Source: CAZEMR01 sp964513465 (GTDB lineage Bacteria > Bacteroidota > Ignavibacteria > Kapaibacteriales > UBA2268). From it: DNA of 33,712 nucleotides. The stretch spans positions 1 to 33,712 of the forward strand of contig CAZEMR010000032.1 in the NCBI GenBank assembly GCA_964513465.1. Direction: 5' to 3'. Shown piece by piece: positions 23,169-31,700 of the stretch (within the stretch, counting starts at the first letter, position 1; every line of letters begins with the position of its first letter). The translations under genes and the position numbers were made by a program. A model generated the notes under the pieces. That model was not told the DNA's origin, ran no database searches, and saw only the letters and a program-made list of their open reading frames with translations.

Positions 23169-23198
23169 TTTCCCGGAAATAATCTTCCGAATAATTTG
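23169..23198 (+). promoter_or_regulatory. candidate promoter with internal inverted repeat, S8 peptidase
   Basis: The inverted repeat CGGAA-ATAATC-TTCCG (23174-23189) lies between a TTTC (23169-23172) and a TAATTTG (23192-23198) spaced 19 bases apart, a loose version of the Bacteroidetes promoter. If both are real the repeat would be an operator within the spacer. The elements deviate from consensus by one base each. Confidence 0.25.
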
Positions 23199-23221
23199 GA
23201 TACTCAAAGAGGAATGATCTC

Positions 23222-26080
23222 ATGAAAAATTTTACGCAATTTTTGATATTATTGATATTAATGCCAGCCTTCCTGATCTGTCCGGCGATTGCGCAGACTG
23301 CGTACGAAATTCTCCCGGCCGATCCTAAACTCGAGCGCCCCGGCAAAGTTCTGGCGGGCACCGCAATAGTCCGATTCCGCAATGGCTCCGGCAAACGCAG
23401 CGCCCAGGGCGAAACGCTCGCTATGGGAGCCGAAATCGGCCGCCGGATGCTGCCTGCCTCGGCATCGCTCTCGCACAATAAATATATGTTCGACCGGGCG
23501 ATGAGCAGCGGCGACAATGTCCGCTCCGTCATCCGCGCAGAGGAACCGCTTTTGCGGACTTATATCGTGCATTTCGACAAATCGATCGCGCCGGAGATAT
23601 TCTGCCGCGAGCTTATGAAGTCCGACCCATCTGTCGAGATCGCAGAGCCGTATTACCTGGCCCGCGCAATGTTTGTGCCCAACGATCCGAAAGCTCCGAC
23701 ACAAAATGCGCTTGCACAAGTGAAGGCTTTCGACGCATGGGAGCATTTCAAAGGCGATACATCGGTGGTAATCGCTATCAGCGACAACGGAGTGCTCCAG
23801 AGCCATCCCGACCTGGCCGGGAATATCGCTCCAAATTACGGAGAAATTGCTGGTAATGGCGTCGACGACGACAACAACGGCTACATCGACGACCGCACCG
23901 GCTATAATTTCGGGCACGAGCTGGATGGCAGCGATCCGGGCGATACATACAATCCATTTACCGAGCATGGCACTCCGGTTGCGGGAATTGCCGCAGCGGG
24001 ATTCAATAATTCCGAGGGAATTGCGGGCACGGGCGCCTTTTGCCGCTTATTTCCGATAAAAGTCGGTATCAACACCGATACCGATATTTATTTCGGTTAT
24101 GAATCGATCATTTATGCCGGTGTGCGACAGTTCGAGGTACTCAATCTGAGCTGGGGCCTGCCTAAGACTTATTCGGACATCGACCAGTCGATGGTCGATT
24201 ATGCCGTCAGCCGCGGCGTGGCGATAGTTGCTGCCGCAGGGAATTACACGTCATTCCCCGGAACAAGTTATAAAACAAATTTCTATCCCGCAGCTTACAA
24301 TGGCGTTATGGGAGTCGGCGAAGTTAACGGAAGCGACGCTGCCACCAACTCCACCTCGCTCGGAGCACATACGAAAATAATGGCGCCGGGAACGGGGCTG
24401 TGGATCACCACCGACCAGGGCGGCTATCGGCAGGAGCATAGCGGCGGCACCTCGTTCGCTGCTCCGATAGTTGCCGGGGCGCTCGGATACGCGCGCGCGA
24501 AATATCCGGAACTCGGGCCGCTCGAGGCAATCGAATTCGTCCGCCAATGCACAGACGATATCGCCGCCAAAAACGACGCGGTGCGCGATATTATCCCCCG
24601 CAGGCTGAATATGCAAAAAATCACCGAAACCGATCCGATGTCGATTCCCGGACTGAAGCCCACGGCGCTGCGCACGAAAAATTCCGATGGAATATATACA
24701 ACCCGCTTTACTTCCGGGCAGGACGTTTATCTTGAGCTCGATTTGCATAATTATCTCGGCCCGGCGGATAATCTTACGATTACCCTGTCGCTAAGCCAGT
24801 GGAATCAGGCGCTGCGGCTGATCGACACTGTGCAGACCGTTGCTTCGGTAGGTTCGGGCGAGGATATTACAGTCGGCGATTTCTCACTCAATATCGAGCG
24901 CAGCGACAATGATATCAATCTGCTCAGGTTCGATATTTATGGCGAGGGTGGCTATCATGATTATTTCACAATGCCTTATACTCCTACTACCGAGCTAATC
25001 ACATTCGACAACGGCGTTATTAAATATTCGGTTGGTGATTTCGGCAAATTCGGATTCGCCGGCTCCAAAAGCAACCGCCTCGGAGTCGGCTTCGCAGTCG
25101 ATGAATTCGGCAATCAGTTATACGAAGGCGGTTTGATGGCCACGGCTTTTGATAGCCGCGTGGTCAGTGCAGTTTATGGCGCAGCCAAGGATCAGAGCGA
25201 TTTCGCATCGGTCAAGCCATTTGCGCTGCCGGATTCGAATATCGCGATCATCAACGACAGCGAGGCACGCTCTGCAGACGAGATCGGACTCGAAATCACC
25301 CAGGAGCATCTGATCGCCAATGCGCCCGATCCATACACACGTATCGAAATGTCTGTCCGTAATATCAGCGGCAAAACGCTGCGCGAAGTCGCCGTCGGGT
25401 ATTACCTTGACTGGGACATAATGGACGACGCCGATTTTAATCTGGTCGGTTCATTCCCCGAAGGTCTTCCGCTCTCGATGCAGGACGGACGCGCCGCTGC
25501 CGAATTCGCCACACATGAGGGCACAGACGCAGCTACCGTCGCAGTCGGAGTAAACACCAGCGATCCCTTCGGAGTGGCACAGGCCGCCGGGCTCAATTTC
25601 GACATTACATGGGATTTCAGCAAAGAGGACCAGATTCGCGCGTTGGGGCTTGGCACCATCTGGCAGGAGGCTGGAGTTAACGATATCAGCATGGTGGTCG
25701 GAATGCGCTTTCCGGGCAATTTTGCCGATGGCGAGACAAAGCATTGCTATTTCTGCATTGTATCGGGCCAAACCCAGGATGCCGCCGCTGCCGCAATGCG
25801 CAAATGCCTCTCCGAAGGCGTCAACGTGGTAGAAAGACCTGACGATTCGGAATTGCGGATTTATCCCGTACCGGCGGATGATTATTTTGAAATCGGCCGC
25901 AAACACTCTGCCGGAGCTGACATTCAGTTATATGACATATTCGGCAGAATGGTATACTCACAAATAGCAGAGTCGGAATCTGCACGGATCAACACAGCCG
26001 ATCTTGCTTCGGGCATATATATATTGAGAATAATTTCGGGTGAAAATATAATTTCACGAAAAGTCATTATCCGGCATTAA
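23222..26080 (+). CDS. secreted subtilisin-like serine protease (S8) with T9SS sorting domain
   Basis: 952 residues. Signal peptide about 1-24 (ending PAIAQ), a propeptide region (about 25-155), then the S8 catalytic domain: Asp188 in VVIAISDNGV, His249 in HGTPVAGIAAAG, Asn341 in AAAGNYTS and Ser411 in GGTSFAAPIVAGA, all intact. Between Asp and His a Asp/Asn-rich loop (GNGVDDDNNGYIDD) suggests calcium binding. Two or three beta-domains follow, and the last ~75 residues (LRIYPVPADDYF ... GIYILRIISGENIISRKVIIRH) are a T9SS type A sorting domain. It should be exported and act outside the cell; substrate unknown. AGGA about 10 bases upstream supports the start. Divergent from dnaX, monocistronic; its stop shares TTAA with the convergent gene. 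Confidence 0.95.
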   Translation: MKNFTQFLILLILMPAFLICPAIAQTAYEILPADPKLERPGKVLAGTAIVRFRNGSGKRSAQGETLAMGAEIGRRMLPASASLSHNKYMFDRAMSSGDNVRSVIRAEEPLLRTYIVHFDKSIAPEIFCRELMKSDPSVEIAEPYYLARAMFVPNDPKAPTQNALAQVKAFDAWEHFKGDTSVVIAISDNGVLQSHPDLAGNIAPNYGEIAGNGVDDDNNGYIDDRTGYNFGHELDGSDPGDTYNPFTEHGTPVAGIAAAGFNNSEGIAGTGAFCRLFPIKVGINTDTDIYFGYESIIYAGVRQFEVLNLSWGLPKTYSDIDQSMVDYAVSRGVAIVAAAGNYTSFPGTSYKTNFYPAAYNGVMGVGEVNGSDAATNSTSLGAHTKIMAPGTGLWITTDQGGYRQEHSGGTSFAAPIVAGALGYARAKYPELGPLEAIEFVRQCTDDIAAKNDAVRDIIPRRLNMQKITETDPMSIPGLKPTALRTKNSDGIYTTRFTSGQDVYLELDLHNYLGPADNLTITLSLSQWNQALRLIDTVQTVASVGSGEDITVGDFSLNIERSDNDINLLRFDIYGEGGYHDYFTMPYTPTTELITFDNGVIKYSVGDFGKFGFAGSKSNRLGVGFAVDEFGNQLYEGGLMATAFDSRVVSAVYGAAKDQSDFASVKPFALPDSNIAIINDSEARSADEIGLEITQEHLIANAPDPYTRIEMSVRNISGKTLREVAVGYYLDWDIMDDADFNLVGSFPEGLPLSMQDGRAAAEFATHEGTDAATVAVGVNTSDPFGVAQAAGLNFDITWDFSKEDQIRALGLGTIWQEAGVNDISMVVGMRFPGNFADGETKHCYFCIVSGQTQDAAAAAMRKCLSEGVNVVERPDDSELRIYPVPADDYFEIGRKHSAGADIQLYDIFGRMVYSQIAESESARINTADLASGIYILRIISGENIISRKVIIRH

Positions 26081-27924
26081 TTCTTGCTGATTAAAATCGA
26101 AAATAAATTAGGTAAATAACCCGGGCCGGCCTTCAAATCAGTGGGCCGGCTTTCATTTTTTTTAATCACTATTTTCGTATCCGGGCTGAGTCCCGCGGCA
26201 AAATCGCGGATGATTTCGGCAACTGCCCGGCCCGATTCGTCGAAATACCGGATAATCATATTCCGGCGGCCGACGATATTTTTCCGGATATAATCCTGAT
26301 ACGAATTAAGATATGGCCAGTGTGACTGGTGCCCCACAAGCATCATTTTTTTAAAGAATACTTTGCCTTCAATCAATTCGATCGCCGGACGCGAAATCGA
26401 GGTATGGGTAATCCCCAGCGTTACCGATTGCGAGTGGCGGCCACCGGCATTGTCGGTAGCCCTGAAGAGAGCTTCGAGCGAATCGATTTTGGCGATATGC
26501 GGCGCGAATTGGTCAAGTCCGATCAGTGTCCGCGCTGGTAGCTCTGCCCCGATTTTGACCACCCTGATAGTATCGCCCATTCGCAGGCTGAAGTTCCATT
26601 CGGAAATATCTTCGGCAGGGCGGGCGTCGAGCGCGACTTCGAGCATTGGCGGGGTAATCGCCGTGCTGTCGTAGATTTCATACATTTTCCGAAATACGTC
26701 CGAATCTGCCGAAATCAGATATACGTCCTCCGCTTCGAATCCGCTTTCGGTTGAAATTCTTTCGGCCGATTCAATTTCCTGATAATCCGAATCCTGCGAA
26801 TTGCCCACCGGGTGCAGCGCTATCCTGCTGACCGATTCGGCTGCGATCGAAACCAGCGCAGGCATTTCGTCGATATAATCCTCGAGCCGATGGGAGCCGG
26901 CGGCGTGGAAATCGCTCCGGACGCGCATTTTCCCTGATAATGATTCATTATTGCTGATTAATATATATTGCGGCGGCAGAAGGATCGAGGACTTTTCGAA
27001 TTCGAAGTAATTAATCTGGCGCACCAGTGTGCTGATCGTCAGGTCAATCTCGCTGCGCCTTACGTGTTCGATTGATGGCCGGGTTCTGCTGGTGATATAT
27101 AGATCGAGTCCGCCCTCGCCGCCTGGACGGTTCGAAGCAAACATAGCCCTGCCGTCCGGAAGCTCCACAAAGTCCGATTCGTCGAATACGGTGTTCAGCT
27201 CGCTTATCGGTATGGGGCGCTGCCATGCGCCGCCCGAGAGCACCGACATAAAAATATCGAATCCGCCGGGGCCCTTGTGGCCGTTCGATGCGAAATAGAG
27301 CGTATCGCCCGAGGCGAGGAATGGCGTGATATCGTCGCCCGGCGAACTGATTTCGTCGAGCCGGACGGGAATGTCCCAGGAAACATCGTCCAGCCGCCGC
27401 GCCATCCAAAGATCGGAATCGCCGTATTCGGAATCCCGCGTGCTCGAGAATATTATCAGATTGCCGTCTGGCGAAATCGCCGGGTGGGCAGTAAAATAAT
27501 CCGAGGCGAGGTCTTCGACCAGCATCGGCCGCGACCACATCCCCTTCTGGCGAATAGTGCGGAATATATTGAGCTGGGCGCGCCCGCCGGCCATCCTGAA
27601 GGCGGAAATATAAGCCTCGTCCGGATTGAGGAAGCTCATATAGCTGCGATTCTGCGCCGGAGCGTTTAGCAGCCTGCCCAGGGCATGAATGCCAGTGAAA
27701 CAAAAGCTGTCCGGCGCCGCCGTATAGAATTTCGATACTCCCTCGCGATCGGAATTGAAAATCAGCGAGGCGTCGGTATCATTCCAGACCGGCGCGAATT
27801 CGTCTGCGGGGCTGTTAATATCGCGGCAATTCCGGGGTTCGTTCCAGCCGTATTTTCCCGGCAGAAAAGCTTTTGCCGAAAGCGCCCAGCAAATAATCAA
27901 TATATATATTGCAAATTTTTTCAT
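26077..27924 (-). CDS. secreted PD40/WD40-like repeat protein
   Basis: 615 residues. Signal peptide about 1-19 (FAIYILIICWALSAKA). Residues about 40-290 contain PD40-type beta-propeller repeats, seen as SPDGNLIIFSSTRDSE, GDTLYFASNGHKGPGGFDIF and LPDGRAMFASNRPGGEGGLDLY. Such repeats are typical of TolB-like and OmpA-linked proteins in this phylum. The C-terminal 300 residues have no recognised domain; no convincing OmpA motif is seen and there is no T9SS domain. It is probably periplasmic. Its ATG overlaps the TGA of the TrkA-type gene (ATGA), implying translational coupling. Its last codons carry a terminator for the convergent peptidase gene. Confidence 0.8.
   Translation of the reverse strand: MKKFAIYILIICWALSAKAFLPGKYGWNEPRNCRDINSPADEFAPVWNDTDASLIFNSDREGVSKFYTAAPDSFCFTGIHALGRLLNAPAQNRSYMSFLNPDEAYISAFRMAGGRAQLNIFRTIRQKGMWSRPMLVEDLASDYFTAHPAISPDGNLIIFSSTRDSEYGDSDLWMARRLDDVSWDIPVRLDEISSPGDDITPFLASGDTLYFASNGHKGPGGFDIFMSVLSGGAWQRPIPISELNTVFDESDFVELPDGRAMFASNRPGGEGGLDLYITSRTRPSIEHVRRSEIDLTISTLVRQINYFEFEKSSILLPPQYILISNNESLSGKMRVRSDFHAAGSHRLEDYIDEMPALVSIAAESVSRIALHPVGNSQDSDYQEIESAERISTESGFEAEDVYLISADSDVFRKMYEIYDSTAITPPMLEVALDARPAEDISEWNFSLRMGDTIRVVKIGAELPARTLIGLDQFAPHIAKIDSLEALFRATDNAGGRHSQSVTLGITHTSISRPAIELIEGKVFFKKMMLVGHQSHWPYLNSYQDYIRKNIVGRRNMIIRYFDESGRAVAEIIRDFAAGLSPDTKIVIKKNESRPTDLKAGPGYLPNLFSILISKN
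26125..26168 (+). terminator. rho-independent terminator of the S8 peptidase, inside the convergent gene
   Basis: GCCGGCC (26125-26131) pairs with GGCCGGC (26144-26150) around a 12-base loop; the plus strand then reads TTTCATTTTTTTT. It is 45 bases after the peptidase stop and lies entirely within the C-terminal codons of the minus-strand PD40 gene. Confidence 0.75.
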
Positions 27925-28619
27925 GATTTATTAATTAGCGCACGGATATTTTCCTCGCGCCCGAATAATACAAGTATATCCTTTTCCTTAATTTCTTCCT
28001 TCGGATCGGGCACGCCTGTGATCTCGGTTTCGGAGGTTTCACCGAGCGAAAGGAAGCCCTTTTTGCGCACGATTCTTTTGATTGTGACAACGTTAATCCG
28101 ATATTTACTACGAAGATCGAGATCAATCAGTTTTTTTCCAACGAATTTATCCGGGGCTTCGATTTCGTAAATACCATAATCCTTCGTTAATTCGAAAGAT
28201 TCGATTATTCCGGGCATCAACAGTCGGTTGGCCAGATGCGATGCGGCTTCGGCTTCGGGCACCAGCAACTCTTCGATGCCCATCAATCTGAGCAATCGCT
28301 CGTGCACCGGCGAGGTGATGCGGTTGATAATCTTTTTAACGCCTATCTCCTGCAGCGCGGCGGTGGTCATTATCGAATCCTCGAATCCCTCGCCAATGGC
28401 AACTATCACGGCATCCATATCCTGGACGTCGAGGCTGCGCAGCGCGCGCTGGTCGGTGCTGTCCATCCGTACCGCATAGACGACGCTCTCGGAGACGAGA
28501 TCGACCCGATCCTGGTCTTTATCGATTGCAATTACTTCTCCGCCTTCTTCGGTGAGGCGCAGCGCTAAGTTCAGCCCGAAATGGCCGAGGCCGATCACGC
28601 AGAATTTTTTTATTGCCAT
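27921..28619 (-). CDS. TrkA/KtrA-type RCK protein (K+ transport regulator)
   Basis: 232 residues. An N-terminal Rossmann RCK domain with VIGLGHFG (8-15) and acidic VIAIDKD, then a TrkA-C domain (about 150-232, ending EKDILVLFGREENIRAL). One RCK-N plus one RCK-C is the size of KtrA/TrkA single units, which bind NAD(H) or adenine nucleotides and gate a TrkH/KtrB potassium channel at the inner membrane. No channel gene is in the window. The stop overlaps the next start by four bases, so it is coupled to a periplasmic PD40 protein, an unusual partner. No SD is visible before the ATG. Confidence 0.9.
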   Translation of the reverse strand: MAIKKFCVIGLGHFGLNLALRLTEEGGEVIAIDKDQDRVDLVSESVVYAVRMDSTDQRALRSLDVQDMDAVIVAIGEGFEDSIMTTAALQEIGVKKIINRITSPVHERLLRLMGIEELLVPEAEAASHLANRLLMPGIIESFELTKDYGIYEIEAPDKFVGKKLIDLDLRSKYRINVVTIKRIVRKKGFLSLGETSETEITGVPDPKEEIKEKDILVLFGREENIRALINKS

Positions 28620-28661
28620 AATATTTATTTTAAATATTTATAAACATTATAAAGCAAAGAG

Positions 28662-28723
28662 GCTTCCGACGAATTGACCGCACGGAAGCTCTCTTGCCGA
28701 AACAGTCTGCCTTCGAAAAGGCA
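28662..28723 (-). terminator. pair of hairpins after the propeller gene, possible terminator
   Basis: Two hairpins lie in the 169-base gap. TGCCTT/AAGGCA (28708-28723) closes a four-base loop that reads TTCG on the minus strand, and GCTTCCG/CGGAAGC (28662-28689) is followed on the minus strand by CTCTTTGCTTTATAATG. The T-run is interrupted, so termination of the propeller-protein transcript here is plausible but not certain. No gene was found in the gap. Confidence 0.4.
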
Positions 28724-28788
28724 AACTAAGAATTTTTCGGAATTATTTAAACTAATTAATATAAATATTTGAGTTCATTGCAAATAGA

Positions 28789-31700
28789 TTATTTGGCGAT
28801 TATTATTTTCATAAAGTAAACATCGGCGCCACTCATAATTCGCAGTAGATACACTCCGCTTCCGGCGCCAGATGTCGAAAGCGCCAGTGTCTCGCCTTCG
28901 GCTGCGGCGCTGCGTTTTATGCAGTCCATAGTCCGCCCGGTCAGATCGGTAAGGCAAATATCCAGTCCTGCCGCAAATGTGCGATTAATACGAATATTCA
29001 CACGGTCGCCGGCGGGATTGGGGAATACTTCGAATATGTCGCCTGCCGCGTCGATTTCGATTACTCCAAGCGTGAAGTTATACTCGTCGGAAACAGCTTC
29101 GCAGCCGTTATCGGCGGTTACAATTACCTGATATATGCCGTCCTGCTTTGGCGCAATCCGGTCGGCAGTAGCGCCGGGCAATGGCTCGCCTTCGAAATAC
29201 CATTGATTATTGAATTCCGCACTGGATACAAGCAAATCGCCCTCGCGGGTGATTTCGGGCTTATCGGGTGCATCGAGCACCATGATTATATCAGTGGCAG
29301 AGCCTGTGCATCCGCGGGTATCCGTATATTTATATTCGATTTCGTGCTCGCCGGGGCCTGCTGCCGCCGGGTCGAATATACCGCTTCCGACGACTCCCGG
29401 CCCGCTGAACCGACCGCCTGATGGCGAACCATTCATCTGGAATGGATTGGAATTCTCGCATATCTCTTCCGGAAGACTAAGCGTTACGTCCGGGGGCGAT
29501 TTGATGTTGACACGGCTGCCGACCGAATCAGCGCAATCGCCGGATTCCACGATTTTATGCAAAGATATTTCTCCTCTGACCGAACCGTCCCACAGGACTT
29601 CTACGACAGGCTGGTCTGCGCGCCCCACGATTGTGCCCTGGTCGACCGACCAGTTGATCAGTACGCCGGTTTCGGCATTGGTGGAATAGGTTGTGCTGGA
29701 ATTTTTGCAGACATCGAATTTACCCCCCGTAATTTCCGCTATTGGTGCCTCGAGTATTGAGATTTCGTACACGGTGGAATCTTTGCAGCCGGTGGCGACC
29801 ATAGTCTCGACCAGCTTCAGCCTGCCCTGGCCGGGTTCGCTCCATTGTATTATCACTCTGTCCGCATTATCGAAATCAACTATTTCGCCGCCTTCGACAG
29901 TCCATTTGAAGTTGCGTTGCTGCGAAATACTAATCGCGTGAAACACGGTCTCGCTGTATGCGCATACTGCGCCAACGTCTTCCGCTACTTCGGCCGGGGG
30001 CAATCCGCCTACTACCTGCGTAAAGAAGTCCGAGCCAGTGCAGCCGGTTTCGAGGCTTGTTTTATAAAGCGTAATCGTGTGCGATCCGCCTTCTTCGAAA
30101 TATACCTCTACGTTGTCCATATTGTCCGGGCCGACGACTTCGCCGGTTGGCGCAGCCCAGCGGATTATATATTTATCCGGGTCAAATTCAGTTGAGAGTG
30201 TCACCGAATTGCCTGCGCATATCGGATTGCCCGGCTCTTCGAGAATTTCGACGGGCGGCAGAGAATCGATTTCCACAATTTTAATTAATTCCCTTCTGCA
30301 GCCAGAAACCGAATCCTTCCGCAGGCAGGTAATTGTCCCGCTGCCCTGCTCGAGCCAGTATACTTCAACCTCCGCTGCGGAATTCGAATTGGTCACATAA
30401 CCGCCGAGCACCGTCCATGCCTGCGATACGTTGTCCTGCTTTATTACGCTGAAGGTGGATGTCGAATGCGCGCATACGTTTTCCGGCACGTTGTCGAATC
30501 CCGCCGGGCTTGGCCGCAGCCCGATATTGCGCTGCACCAGGTTTACGCAGCCCGTATATATATTGGTTACTTTTAATTCTATCGAATGCGCGGCAGCAGG
30601 CTCCCAGACCACCACGATTTGGCCGCTGGTGGGGTCGCCCTGAATAAAGCCGCCTTCGACAGTCCAGAGAATTTCGTCAGCGGGATCGATACCCGAGGAG
30701 GTATAAGTAATCTCTTCGCCAGCGCAAAGTCCGTTGAATTGTCCATTGAAATCTCCCGTCGGTATCGCTCCTATCTGAAGGTCGGCGCCGTTGTTCGAAT
30801 CGGCGACAATCGGGTCGGTCGTCAGAAGCCTCATGCGGTACTGATCGCCGGGCTCGGCATCAGCCGGGATGGTTCCGATAATTGTTCCGCCCTGGGTTGA
30901 ATTAAGCGAGCCGAGGGTCGTTGCCCCCTGGAAGCTGCCGTTACGGTCGGAGAGCTGAAGCCGGAAGATATTACCTGCATTAAAATCCTGGTGGGTTTCA
31001 AATTCGACTACCACATCATCCCCCGCGCAGAACGGATTGCCTACGGGCGGCTTAATCGTGAAATACTGTCCGGTCTGGAGCTTCAGCCGGAAGAGCATTA
31101 CGTCGATCTCCCCGCCGATTGTGGTCTGATTTACATTTGCAGGGATATCATTGCTGTTGGTGTATCCCGCTACCAGGACGTCTCCGTCGGCTGCGACTGC
31201 CACGCTGGCGGCAATGTCGTCATCCGAGCCGCCACCGATGTACGATCCCCACTGATAGCGGCCTATATCGCTGAGTTTTGCGACAAAGCCTTCGTCACTT
31301 TCGGAATTTGTCCGGAATGCATTTCTGGGAAAATCAGTGCTTTCGGTATGGCCTGTTACGTATATTGCGCCACCGGAAGTCATTATTACACCCGTGGCAT
31401 AATCTGTGAAAAGTCCGCCAAGCAGGGTTGACCACACAGTCGCCCCGTTGCTGTTGAATTTGGCAATCAGTGCGTCGCTGTATTCGGCGCTGCCGCGTTC
31501 TGTCTGGCCGACGCTGGTATAAATATCGTCGCTCATTGTGCGGCCGGCGATTACCACCATATTTCCTTCTGCCGAGAGCGCAGCAGCTTCGTCGAATTCC
31601 GAACCGCCGAAGTATGTCGACCATTGTGTCGCGCCCGTAGCGGAGAATTGCGCAACAAAAGCGTCATAATCCCCAGCAATATTCCTCTGATTGACCGTGG

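Noticed and set aside
26077..27924. OmpA-type peptidoglycan-binding domain at the C-terminus of the PD40 protein
   Set aside because: PD40 proteins of this phylum often carry one, but the expected Asp and Arg motif (NxxLSxxRA) is absent here.
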